In this document: in pieces, positions 1 through 10,461 of the stretch
Layout of the letters: each line of letters starts with the position of its first letter
Position numbering within the stretch: position 1 is the stretch's first letter
Source: Hetaerina americana
Lineage: Eukaryota > Arthropoda > Insecta > Odonata > Calopterygidae
DNA length: 64,000 nt
Assembly: GCA_022747635.1 (NCBI GenBank)
Contig: JAKTNV010000067.1
Location: 1,842,501-1,906,500, forward strand
Direction of reading: 5' to 3'
Program-made: the position numbers and the translations under genes
Notes under the pieces: model-generated
The model's input: only the letters and a program-made list of their open reading frames with translations
Told to the model about the DNA's origin: nothing
Databases searched by the model: none

Positions 1-804
1 GTGAGGACACTACTGAACATAGTCCGACGCTTAACCAGTGAAGAAATTGCAGACCAGTTGGGTCTGTCTGCATCCAACGTCCAACGCATTATTTCACAGG
101 ATTTGGCCATGCGCAAGGTGTGCGCCAAGATAGTGTCGACCAACAGGCAACGCGTGTGCGCATTTACGAAGAAGTGTTAGCCAATTTGCACCGAGATAAA
201 AATTGTTTGGACAATATGATAACTGGTGATGAAACATGGGTTTTTCAATATGACCCCGAAACGAAAAGACAATCCGCGGAATGGCACACTTCCGCGTCCC
301 CACGTCCAAAAAAGGCTCGCATGAGCAAATCAAAAATCAAACGATGTTGATTGTGTTTTTCGACCGTCATTGAGTGGTTCACAAGGAGTTTGTCCCACCG
401 GGGAAACTGTGAATGCGAACTTTTACGTGCAGGTGCTCACCCGCCTCCGAGAACGCGTGAAAAGAGTCCGACCGGCCATCGCAAACTGCTGGGTGCTTCA
501 TCATGACAACGCGCCGTGCCATGGCGCGCTCGTCGTCAGACAGCTCCTGGCCAAATACGGCGTTGCCACGTTGCCGCACCCGGCCTATTCTCCCGATCTG
601 GCACCACCGGACTTCTTCTTCTTCCCCCTGATGAAAAGACAGCTCAAGGGACGACGTTTTGACTCGATAAAGGCCGTTCAGGAGGCTTCGACGAGGGTCA
701 TCAGCGGCATCCCCAAAGAAAATTTCCAGCGGGCACACGGGGAATGGGAATAAGGTTATACTAAGTGTGTAGCAGCTCAAGGAGCATACTTTGAAGATTA
801 TTAA
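1..804 (+). pseudogene. decayed mariner transposase (DD34D)
   Basis: Transposase relic of a cut-and-paste transposon. The first 140 bases encode a helix-turn-helix segment (SEEIADQLGLSASNVQRII). After a frameshift near 145 comes the first catalytic Asp in ITGDETWV (about 222-240). The second lies in HHDNAPCH (about 499-522) and the third in SPDLAPPDFF (about 589-618), with 34 residues between the second and third Asp, which defines the mariner DD34D group. The frame is broken at least near 145, near 343 (lost A) and near 403, and carries stops at 371-373 (TGA) and 751-753 (TAA). The expected family C-terminus GAYFEDY and its natural stop are still readable at 781-804. All three Asp codons survive, but no functional product can be made. 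Confidence 0.9.
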
Positions 805-880
805 GTCGATATAAGTATATTGTCAATAAAATTCTTGTAAAAAAATCAGTCCTACCAATTTTGGGTGCGACTCTGTATAC
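1..880 (+). mobile_element. mariner (Tc1/mariner) remnant, 5' end outside window
   Basis: A mariner-type DNA transposon that begins before the window. Its transposase relic runs to 804 and a short non-coding tail follows; the 3' end is probably near the 'gggtgcgactctgta' string at about 864-879, which looks like a mariner terminal repeat. The left terminal repeat is not visible, so the boundary is inferred. Confidence 0.8.
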
Positions 881-2270
881 TAGAAATAATCATTGAGGTG
901 TCCAATTGTTCAGTCACCGAAATATCATTCAAAAATTACATTGAGAGATTGTTAAACGAAGGTTTTTCGTTGTACACTGTCGACTCTCTCGACGAATTGG
1001 AATAAGAGTCGGTTTGGCTGCAACGAGCTAATCAAAAGAGCTCTCACCTGATTTTTTTTAATTCGTACAAAAAAATCTCTTATTTTACGGCAAAAAAATG
1101 TATTTTTTCGAGGATGTAGGTAGCGACGTAACATTTTAATTTCCCAATTTTAGAAACCCGCATACTCTTGGCAAGAAAAGCGTTTCCGTGTCGCGTTTCT
1201 CCTCGACGACTTCTCTTTCGGGGATCGCTGAATCCGAGGAGAGACTCTTAATGTCAAATTAGTCACCTCTAGGGACTTAAACCCGTGAATGTATTCCCTG
1301 GCGGAGAATCCCGTGGCATCCCTAAGCAGGTCCCCTCCATTGATTTGCCGGAATCGCACCTTTTGTTTATATCTCTCCGAAAATCACCCCGTTCCGCATT
1401 GAAATATCGAGCCACACAGGAGGATGGAAGGAGGGTGGTAAAGGAAGGAGGGACGGGAGAGGGAGGGAAGCGTGGGGGATGAGAGTGTGGACTGGACACG
1501 AGGCTCCTCATGCCAGATTGGTCATCCTCGCCGTCTGTGACCAGAATTTCCCGTGTGGAAAGGAGAAGAAATATTTTTTTACGCTGGGAAATGTATCTCC
1601 ACGTGTGTCGTTGGACGTTGGGATTCTCCCTGGCGTGCGTTTCTTTCCCCTGATTCACTGGGTAATGTGGCTCCGGGCATATCTCCCGGAGGTATCTCCC
1701 AGGATTTTTCCACACTTGGGATTTTTTTTGCGCGGTGGCGAAACTGTTTGGTTGGAGGGGGGGACTTGTGTGGTATTCCGCACGAATCACCGCGGGCGCG
1801 TGTAAACGTCCGCGTTTGGGGACAATTTAATTTCCCTCGAGATCCCTTCGACGGCCTCCCCGGGGAACCGGTTCCTCTCCGCCGTCGCCGTGTCCGATGG
1901 AATCAGAATTTGAAACTGGACGGAGGGCAGCGGCGGCGTCAAACCTTGGGACGTGGCAATCGAACGAATGCGCTAAGGACATCTGTAATTACGTGGGCGT
2001 TGCTGATCTCCCGAATTCTTTTTGAGGACTTCTTCGGACGGGTGAACGACATTTGCATTAATCTAAATAATCTTGTTTTGAGGGAGAACGCCCTGTTTCG
2101 TGGGATAAAATAATACCTTTGCCACGCTACAAAGAGGGGAAAAAATCGGGGAAAATGAAAAATATACTTCATTTGAGAAAAGTAACCCCGCATAGAAACG
2201 GCTATATCCAAAAATTAAGCTGAACGATTTTTCTAACCATTTGACACATGTCTCTATCCTCTCACATAAA
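881..2270. other. no gene recognised; intronic sequence
   Basis: No coding region or known repeat is recognised. By position this lies in the intron upstream of the first visible dysf exon. 1,400-1,960 is GC-rich and 1,000-1,130 has poly-A/T runs. The open frames here have no recognisable protein features. Confidence 0.5.
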
Positions 2271-2356
2271 TGAGGATAGGGAAATTGGAGGATGTTAAGC
2301 GAGAGATGGAAGGGGGAAATATAGATATTTTAGGTCTATGCGAGGTGAGATGGAAG
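2271..2356 (+). mobile_element. RTE LINE fragment (endonuclease N-terminus)
   Basis: About 86 bases match the endonuclease start of the RTE copy at 49,795-49,885, sharing for example 'gagagatggaagggggaaat' and 'ttaggtctatgcgaggtgag'. It encodes part of the IDILGLCEV segment. The flanks do not match, so this is an isolated scrap. Confidence 0.8.
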
Positions 2357-3381
2357 GATTAGTATTATCTATTCCTTCTATTCTTTGTGTTTACTATTTT
2401 AAAGGCCTAAAATACTGCTGCTATTGTCATTTATATTTTTTTAGGAAGTATACGTATTTTTATTGGAAAATCTTAATCTCGCAGAAGTTTGTGGAAAATA
2501 CCGGGGTAACGACTAATGCTGTCCAGTAGAAATGTACACTAAATTGTTGGCTACTAGCGTATTTATTACTGTTTTTCTTTAACTTTTCGTCATATTTGAT
2601 TCTTTTTAACTGTGGGTTTTCCGCTGTTTAATCACGAAAAGATGCCAATTGTCAATTTCAAGCGTTGACATTGTGACCATGCGAGAGATTTCACGGAGAA
2701 AAAATCTTTCGCCCCAACCAGGATTCAAATCTGCCTCCCTCGAAAAGTCCTTTCAATGTCGCAGTGGAAAAAGATAGTGGATTGCCTTGAAGCACGCTGC
2801 CGAAAATCGAGTGGTTATGAATCCCAGGCTGCACTTGCACTGTGATTTTTCCACCCTGAAATATCTCGAATTTTTGTTGCTGGTATTTCGGAGGGTGGAT
2901 AGCCCCTTAAAATCTACCCAAAGACGGTATTAATTTTTTCAACGGAAGAAATTCGTCAAATCCCGTGACAGATTTACTTGCGCGAGCAACCATGATAAGT
3001 TGAGGTTACATTTCATTAGGGGAAGCACCCCCCGATCTCCCGGCCGGTGCAGCGTCTTTCTTCCCTGGGAGATGAAGTAGACGAGGCGAAAGGAGCGGCC
3101 GAAATTGCGCTCCTCCGCCGCCCCTCGGTGGTCGCTCTCCCGGTTAAGGAGAGCGGGAAAGCATGCCCAGGGAAGTCACTTCTTTTTCTCTCCTTCCTTC
3201 TCGCTCGGAGGCGAGTCACGTCGAAGCTCTACGCCGAGGCAGAGGGAGGGCAAAGGAAAAAGAAACGAAAGGGTTACGACGGAGGGGGTTGGGGAGAAAA
3301 AACAAATTACTTTTTAAAATCTCATCTCTCCTTCCTCTCTCTTCCTCACTCACTCTTTCTCTTCTTGTTTCGTCTTTGCAG
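2357..3381. other. intron upstream of dysf exon, with splice acceptor
   Basis: No gene is seen before the exon. 3,030-3,300 is GC/purine-rich. A long pyrimidine tract (about 3,325-3,379, mostly C/T) leads to 'tttgcag' ending at 3381, a strong 3' splice site. A string near 2,720 (accaggattcaaatc) on the minus strand resembles a tRNA B box, but no A box is clear, so it is not called. Confidence 0.6.
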
Positions 3382-3471
3382 GCGCTGAGCGGGTTCTTGA
3401 TGATGATGACTCAGGGAGGGAAGCTCCTCTATATCTCGGACAACGCCGCGGAGTACCTCGGGCACTCGATG
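3382..3471 (+). CDS. dysf: dysfusion-like bHLH-PAS factor, exon encoding first part of PAS-A
   Basis: A 90-base exon of 30 codons, phase 0 at both ends, between 'tttgcag' and 'gtgagt'. It encodes ALSGFLMMMTQGGKLLYISD followed by NAAEYLGHSM, the start of a PAS fold: a hydrophobic strand, G-K-L-L-Y-I-S, then the helix N-A-A-E-Y-L-G. This pattern is characteristic of the arthropod Dysfusion / vertebrate NPAS4 group, nuclear bHLH-PAS proteins that dimerise with ARNT/Tango. In Drosophila dysf acts in tracheal fusion cells and in leg joint formation. The next residues of the family (EDLLIHGDSVYDIID) are found only at 59419, so the domain is split by a huge intron. The assignment rests on remembered family sequence; PAS membership is very secure, the dysf orthology slightly less so. 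Confidence 0.88.
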
Positions 3472-3820
3472 GTGAGTGGTGTGTCGGCGGAGACAGCCTC
3501 TCCCGTCGACCGCTCTCCACGGAGCAACCCGTCCCTCGCCCCCAATCTCGCCCTCCCCCGAACCAACTCCTATTCTCTCTCATCACCGGTCGGGTGATAA
3601 CGATGTTCGATATCGATGAGTGGTTGTTTCGGTAACGATCTTCGAGCGCACGACGGCGACAGGCCTCGTCCCGAGTATTACCGATTTTTTTCCATCCATA
3701 TAAGTGTATTATTTTTAGATTGAATGTCAGTATTGGTAGAATTCTTTCATTTTAACCAACAATTTTTGTATTTGATTATAGTGCAAATGAAGGGATGAGT
3801 GTGTGTATATATAGATGTAC

Positions 3821-3823
<3 letters not shown>
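3472..3823. other. start of intron, nothing recognised
   Basis: The donor is followed by unique sequence. The open frame running on to 3597 is only intron read-through. Confidence 0.6.
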
Positions 3824-3870
<47 letters not shown>

Positions 3871-3903
3871 CCATTTATATATGTATGTATATATATATAC
3901 ATT

Positions 3904-3935
<32 letters not shown>

Positions 3936-3995
3936 CATGCGTGTGTATATATATGTATATGTAAATATTTATATGCATATATATATATATACACA
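3824..3995. repeat. (TA)n and TA-rich microsatellite
   Basis: A pure TA run at about 3824-3868, followed by interrupted TA/CA repeats to 3995. It directly precedes the foldback at 4009. Confidence 0.95.
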
Positions 3996-4008
3996 TAATA
4001 CACATAAA

Positions 4009-4287
4009 TATAATAAATTGGACAGCAACAAACAATATAGAAACACATAAAAAGATCACTTAAAAATTATTTCATGATCATTTCGACGGAATTCTGCTAC
4101 GTCTTCATCGGAAGATATTGAAGTTATGCTTCTATACATTACTTCTATATCTTCCGATGAAGACGGAACAAAATTCCGTCGAAATGATCAAGAAAAATCG
4201 TGTGAGTGATCTTTTAATGTGTTTCTATATTCTTTGTTGCTGTCCAATTTATTATTCAAGTCTTCCGTGATACGTCGACATAATCAT
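4009..4287. repeat. foldback element with hammerhead-like hairpin core (type 1)
   Basis: Two long imperfect inverted arms (about 4010-4117 and 4131-4256) face each other. The outer ends read 'aaattggacagcaac' and 'gttgctgtccaattt'. Near the centre the right arm has CCGATGAA, then GACGGA-loop-TCCGTC, then GAAATG; the left arm is the reverse complement. Outside the hairpin comes 'gtgtgagtgatctttt', a motif shared with the other foldbacks. A tail to about 4287 (ttccgtgatacgtcgac) is shared with the half copy at 19,868. The link to Penelope-like elements is by analogy with 20906-21040. Confidence 0.75.
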
Positions 4288-6378
4288 AATATATTTATTT
4301 TATTAGGTAATCTACCGGTTAAGGTAGGTTTTTGAATGGACATTATTCCTAATTAAATAATTTGTTACCCCTCGAAAAACACAACATCCTACTCTATATC
4401 AAGCCCCACTTCAGCTCTGAGTACTTCCTTCCTCCCTTCATACCGTCCAACATGCCTATCCTGTTTCTTCCCTTTCCTCGTTTGCCTAACATTCTCTCCT
4501 CAATTACGGTCTTCAACATCCTGCTGCCGATCAACACCCCCTTCATCCACTTTTCCTGCCTCCATAGGATTTCTGCCAACAAACCCCTTTCTTCGCCCAC
4601 CATAACAAAAACCTCTTCATTTGTTTTATTCTCCGTCCATTTCACCTTCTCCATTCTTCTGCAGACCCACATTTCAAAATCCTCCAGTCTACGTCTATCC
4701 TCCTCCTTCAATGACCACGTTTCCGCGCCGTACATAGCCACGCTCCATATCAAAGTTTTTACAAATCTTTTCTTAACCTCCTTACTCAACGCCCCTGTCA
4801 TCAACTGCCTCCTCCTTATGAAAGCCTCCTTGCCTAGCGCAATTCTTCTCCTTACGTCCCTACTAATTTGATCGTGTTGGTCCGAAAAACCCTCCGGGAT
4901 ACGTAAACTGATCTACCTGCTCTAGTTTTTGCCCTCCTATTTTAATGTTTAGCTTAGCCTCTTTCTTTCTAGAAAATCGCATAACCTTTGTTTTATTAAT
5001 ACTGATTCTGATCCCATACCTGTCGCACTGAATTTCCAATTCACTAAGCAATGCTTACAACCCCTTGGCTGACTGACAAACTAAAGCTTGATCATCAGCA
5101 AACCTAACTGATTTTACGAATTCCCCGCCCACTTTCATTCCTACCTCGAGTTCTTCCCATGCCTCTTTAATCATTTCCTGTGCATACAGGTTGAACACCA
5201 ACGGTGATAATGGGCAACCCTGCCTTACACCTCTTCCTAACACTGCCCATCCGGACTGCCCGTTCCCCACTCGCACCTAGGAAGTCTGAGACATGTACAG
5301 GTTGAGTATTAGCTTCCTGTCCCTCATATATATTTCTATTTCCTGCAATATATTCATTAGTTTTTCCCAATTCACTCTATCAAACGCTTTTTCGAAACCT
5401 ACGAAACAGGCAAATACTTCCTGGTTGTGTTCTATATTCGTCTCGATTAATAATCTCATTACAGCAATGGCTACACCCGTACCTTTCTCCTTCCTATTCC
5501 CAAACTGATCATCCCCGAAATAATCATTTGCCCTACTCTCAATCCTTTTGTTTATGATCCTGAGAACAACTTTAGCTGCGTGGGATATGAAACTTATCGT
5601 CCTGTAGTCCTCACATGATGTTGCCGTTACCCTTTCCGGGATAGGAACTAAAACTGATCTCACAAAGGCTTTCGACCACATTCCTTCCTCATAAATACTA
5701 CGGATCAGCCCATATAGCCTCTTCCTCCCAAATTTTCCTAAGTATTTCAATAGTTCCGCGGGAATGTTATCCACCCCCACGGCCTTATTTAGTTTCATCT
5801 CCCTTAATGCCCTATCTATCTCATTGTCTAGTATTCCTGGACCTAAGCTATCTTCCTCAACATCATGCTTATATTTTATGTCTAACTTTGTTGGTCTAAG
5901 TTCGTTACTATACAGTTCTTCTATATACTCCTTCCATCTCTCCTGGATCTTTCCTGCGTCAACTATTACCTTACCCGCCTTATCTCTAACTGTTAGCATA
6001 GATCTCCCTTTCTTACTTACCGATAAATATTTAACTTTGCTATACAGCGCACCAATTTCACCCTTCCTCAGCAGACTTTCCATATCATCGCACTGCGTCT
6101 TCCACCATGCTTCTTTCGCTTCATTTGTTGCCCGCCTCAATTTATTGTTTAATTCTTTGTACTTCATTTTGCATAACTCTGTATGTACATTTTTCCATTT
6201 TCGCCGCTCATCCATCCTTGTAATCATCTCATCCGTGATCCATGGTTTCCTAATCATATTCGCGTTAACGGTTTCAATAGTGCCTTTTGCGGCTTTAGAC
6301 AACCCTCTCCTGATACTTTACCATTTTTCTTCGATTGTGCTTACCTCTTTACCGTCCTCCATGATTTCCTCCACATCC
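4288..6378 (-). mobile_element. RTE-type LINE, 5'-truncated (copy A)
   Basis: Minus-strand non-LTR retrotransposon. It encodes, in order, the region before RT (from about 6378), RT (5,080-5,880) and the C-terminal domain (4,390-4,860: YGAETWSLKEEDRRRLEDFE, WVCRRMEKVKW). RT motifs present are VLVPIPERV, VRQGCPLSPLVFNLYAQE and FADDQALVCQ. The motif A Asp is replaced: the copy reads CFVGFEKAFDRV where copies B and D have CFVDFEKAF/SFDRV. A TAG stop lies at 5277-5279, a second stop before ALLSELE near 5054, and a frameshift near 4,865-4,900 (YPGGFFGP instead of YLGSV). The 3' UTR ends with the 'ccggtagattacctaata' signature, then an A/T tail to 4288. Inactive. Confidence 0.9.
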
Positions 6379-7974
6379 TATAGAAGGAATATATAGAAGA
6401 ACTGTATTGTAAAGAACTTAGACCAAAAGAGTTTGGACATGACTTAGAAGAAGATAGCTTAGGCCCAGGCATACTCGAGGAGAAGATGAAAAGGGCATTA
6501 AGGGAGATGAAGCTAAATAAGGCCGTGGGGGTGGATAACATTCCCGCGGAACTATTGAAATGGTGAGGCAAATGAGCGAGGAAGAGGCTATATGGGCTGA
6601 TTCGTCGTATTGATGTGGAAGGAATGTTGTCGAAAGCCTTTGTGAGATCAGTTTTAGTTCCTATTCCGAAAAGGGTAACGGCTACATCATTTGAGGACTA
6701 CAGGACGATAAGTTTGATATCCCACGCTGCTAAAGTTTTTCTCAGGATCATAAACCAAAGGATAGAGAGTAGGGCAAATGATTACTTCGGGGATGATCAG
6801 TTTGGGAATAGGAAGGGGAAAGGTACGGGTGTAGCCATTGCTGTAATGAGATTATTAATCGAGAGGAATATAGAACACAACCATGAGGTATTTGCCTGTT
6901 TCGTAGATTTCGAAAAAGCGTTTGATAGAGTGAATTGGGAAAAACTAATGAGTATATTGCAGAAAATAGGAATAGATCGGAGGGAAAGGAGGCTAATCCG
7001 CAACCTGTACATGTCTCAGACTGCTCAGGAACGGGTGGGAAACGGGGAGTCCGGATGGGTAGTGTTAGGAAGAGGTGTAAGGCAGGGTTGCCCATTATCA
7101 CCGTTGCTGTTCAACCTTATTGCAGAGGAAATGATCAAAGAGGCATGGGAAGAACTCGAGGTAGGAATGAAAGTGGGCGGGGAATTCGTAAAATCAGTTA
7201 GGTTTGCTGATGACCAAGCTTTAGTTTGTCAGTCAGCCAAGGGGCTGCAAGCATTGCTGAGTGAATTGGAAATTCAGTGCGACAGGTATGGGATGATAAT
7301 CAATATTAATAAAACAAAGGTTATGCGATTTTCTAGAAAGAAAAAGGCTAAGCTTAACATTAAAGTAGGAGAACAAAAACTAGAGCAGGTAGAACAGTTT
7401 ACGTATCTCGGTAGTGTTTTGGACCAACACGGTAAGTAGTAGGGACGCAAGGAGGAGAATTGAGCCTGGCAAAGAGGCCTTCACTAAGAGGGGGGAGTTG
7501 ATGACAGGGGCGTTGAATAAGGATATTAAGAAAAGACTCGTAAAAAATTGAAGCAGAAGGATAGACGTATACTGGAGGCTTTTGAAATGTGGGTTTCGAG
7601 AGGAATGGAGAAGGTGAAAGGGACAGAGAAGGAAACAAATGAGAAAGTTCTTGGTGTGGTGGGTGAAGAGAGGGGTTTGTTAGGAGAAATCCTGTTGAGG
7701 CAGGTAAAATGGATGAGGGGCGTATTGACCGGCAGTGGGGTTTTGAAGACTGTAATTGAGGGGAGAATGTTGAGGAAACGAGGAAAGGGAAGGGACAGGA
7801 TTGGGATTTGGTACGGGATGAAGGGAGGAAGAAAGTACTCAGAGGTGAATATGGACCTGATATAGAGTAGGATGCTGGATTTTTTTTTTGCTAGGCGTAA
7901 CAAAATATTTATTTAGTGGCTGCGTCCATCCAAAATCCTACCTCAACCGGTAGATTACCTAATAATACATAAAT
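6379..7974 (+). mobile_element. RTE-type LINE, 5'-truncated (copy B), head-to-head with copy A
   Basis: Plus-strand RTE copy starting before the RT domain. One open frame (6615-7439) holds the RT core: motif A FVDFEKAFDRV (catalytic Asp present), GVRQGCPLSPLLFNL and FADDQALVCQ at about 7203. Further on the frame is broken near 7437, and about 45 bases are deleted near 7550 where copy E still has the ETWSL region. The C-terminal domain resumes at 7548-7865. The 3' UTR carries 'tccatccaaaatcctacc' and 'ccggtagattacctaataat' and passes into a TA-rich tail. It is not active, but this copy keeps the best RT catalytic core of the RTE copies here. Confidence 0.9.
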
Positions 7975-8008
7975 GTATATAAATTTATGTATACATATAT
8001 ATACATAC

Positions 8009-8042
<34 letters not shown>

Positions 8043-8065
8043 ATATATATATAATTATATTTATA
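7975..8065. repeat. TA-rich microsatellite
   Basis: TA/ATA repeats between the 3' tail of the RTE copy B and the 3' end of the following minus-strand tRNA-like repeat. Confidence 0.9.
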
Positions 8066-8297
8066 TTTATATTCAAACACGCAAACTCGCCATATGGCGA
8101 ATATACTGTATACACATTCACATTCAGTTGAATTAGATATAAGGTAAAGGGATAGGAACTCATGTATAGGACGAACACAAGAGAGATTGGGAAGGCGGAA
8201 TTGAGCAGAGCAGAGCAAAAATATGTCCTTGGGCCCAGGATTTGAACCACGAATCTTTCGACTTGCCGGGCCGATGCTCTATCTCTTTTTCTTACAT
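8066..8297 (-). mobile_element. tRNA-like SINE family A, diverged copy
   Basis: Minus strand. The copy has the family's tRNA-like part (reverse complement of 'gatttgaaccacgaatc' and 'cttgccgggccgatgctct', about 8,225-8,285) and the 3' body ending in 'ttcaaacacg', which abuts a TA array as in the copies near 41,763 and 55,060. It is clearly older than those copies. Confidence 0.7.
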
Positions 8298-10421
8298 CTA
8301 TTTCTATGTGAGTGAGTGTAATATGTATGTATATAGAAAATAATGGTTTTTAATTCATGTGATAGTGAACGTTTCTCGCGATTATTTAGGTCAGTATAAT
8401 TTTAAAATTATAGGGTATTGTAAAGCATTGAAAGTGTTTCTTGAATTTTCTAATGTGAATTGTGTTTGAAATTTTTTTGCTTTACAAATACGTCATATCA
8501 TAGCGTTAAAAATGCTATGGCTAACTCAATATTTTATTCAATTCTTTCCTTTTCACAAAAAATGTAAATAGGTTATCAAAATAGTGAATATTGATGTAGC
8601 TTATTTGTCGATGAAAAATGGAAAAATTTGCCCACCCAACTTACTTCCAAATTGTTACGTCTCAACTTTTAGTGGTTTAAAAACCCGTTTTCATACTACT
8701 ACATGATCAATAGAGACCACCGCGTTTAAAATTGGCCGGGATAACTGTAATGGGGAGAGTTCAGCTCATCCTTGAAAATTAGATCTACATCAAAATCATT
8801 ATATGGGAAATATTTTAGTATTAAAAAGAATATTCTCGCCTAGCTGGCCCTGGGCCATTCCCTTCAATTTGCTCCCCTTTCCTTTCCGTATACTGCTGAA
8901 TGACAATGGTTGGCCTCTAAATGCATTACGTACGCCATTTAATTCCAAATTCAAAATATTTTGTCACCAAAATAATTTTTCGTTCGTATTTATTCCTTTT
9001 GAATTTGTATTACGGAAGTATTGTCATCACTACATTTTGTGATTGAAATAAATATTCGTTCCCAAATATGTGCTGCTTAAAAACTTGTTACTCTCAAGAT
9101 AATTTGTTCAATTATCAGTTATGATTCTGTTCCATTGGCACCTTGTCCTCTTTCTACAACAAATCATTCAAATAAAATAAATGTAGTGTCTTTTGTACGC
9201 GACGCGCGACTGTTGGCCGTTTTATTTCCATTATCATCATTAGTTGGGTCGTTTTTGACTAGTCCGATTATTTCGTTTTCCTCCTCCCTCTTGGTATAGA
9301 GGAGTGTCATTTCTGCTGTTTTGAAATTCTTCTCTTGGCGACGTGGTTTCTTTTTGCGTTATCGTTTCGGTTATGGGATTGATATGGCTCAAGTTTAGGT
9401 CAATACGATGTGTCACCTACGCATGGCGGGCTCATACGATTCTCCCAGAGAAATATTACATCTACATTATCGGTAGAGGATGACTGACATTTACACGTTT
9501 GTTACACTTTAAATAACTGTGCTTGCAGCAAAGCGCACAGGATTGTGAAAGACATTGAAAAGTATTTTACACCAGTGACGTGTACTTGTGTATGACTTGT
9601 CTATGAGTTCGCCTTTTCCAAAAGGGAATTTTAGCGAGTTTGCATCCTTCCAATTTTAGTAAAATAAATATTTTCGGAATAAGAATCCAACATGATACCA
9701 CATTGGCAAGCATCCAGAAGGCCATTCGCCACGTGCGAATCCTCGAACACCAGGGGAGCAATCTTAGCCATTCTCGCAACTGCTAGTCAAAACCACGGGC
9801 GGGTAACTTTTCTCTCCCCGAGATTTGTGTTTTTGGAGCCCTACCCTCTCAAATTGTCGATAGCGTATATCGACGTGTTTATGTCCCCATCTCCTCCAGA
9901 GCCATCATCCTATTCTCTTCCCTCCCCGCACACCCCCACGGTTCATTCCCAGGAGTCCGCCCACTCCCCGTCTCCCCATCCCAGCCCACCTATTTAAAAT
10001 TCGACCACCCCTTTGCCACGCCCCTCTCTGCCTCCCTCCCACTACCACCTCCCGGCCACGGGCGACTGCCCTTTGCCTCCCGTCCTTTATTCCGCGCGTC
10101 ACGGGGAGGGGGGCAGAGTGGGAGGGTGTCCGGTGGGGTGGGTTGGGAGACATCTCGTGTTTTTTATCCCTCCATTGTTGGTGGGGAGGGGGAAGGGTGG
10201 GCTCGCTCTCGGGCGCACCCACGTGTGAATAAACCCGCCTCCTCCCCTCCGCGCCCCCCCCGCGCTTAACACTTAACCACACCCCCTCTAGTTGGTGCCC
10301 ACTCGGGCGTCGTGAAAAAAATCGCGATGGTGGGTGTTCCTGACCGTTGTGTCCGAGGGGTGTTCGGGTGCGGGGTGGAAGAGATTATCAGGAATTTACC
10401 TATTCACCTCACGTTACCATA
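8298..10421. other. no gene recognised; contains a GC-rich strand-asymmetric block
   Basis: 8,300-9,700 is AT-rich with nothing recognised. 9,860-10,300 is a C-rich then G-rich block with long pyrimidine runs; the open frames there are low-complexity and unlike known proteins. It could be conserved intronic regulatory DNA, but nothing in the sequence proves this. Confidence 0.4.
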
Positions 10422-10461
10422 TATGTATAATAAGGTAAGGGATCTTACCTTATTATACATA
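10422..10461. repeat. perfect palindrome abutting the mariner insertion
   Basis: Arms of 18 bases (10422-10439 and 10444-10461), ending 'aaggtaag' and starting 'cttacctt', around a 4-base loop. The last two bases (TA, 10460-10461) are also the target TA of the mariner that follows. Confidence 0.9.

Noticed and set aside
2690..2750. Possible tRNA-like SINE on the minus strand
   Set aside because: Only a B-box-like string is seen, with no A box at the right distance and no match to the SINE bodies in the window.
3472..3597. Longer coding exon continuing past 3471
   Set aside because: A strong GTGAGT donor sits exactly where the conserved PAS sequence stops, and the continuation (Ser/Pro-rich) does not match PAS; the next PAS residues are at 59,419.
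9905..10282. Pro/Gly/Arg-rich open frames on both strands
   Set aside because: Composition-driven frames in a GC-rich block, with no domain, splice context or codon pattern. The same applies to 24,422-24,922, 28,831-29,535, 33,709-34,227 and 40,147-40,747.
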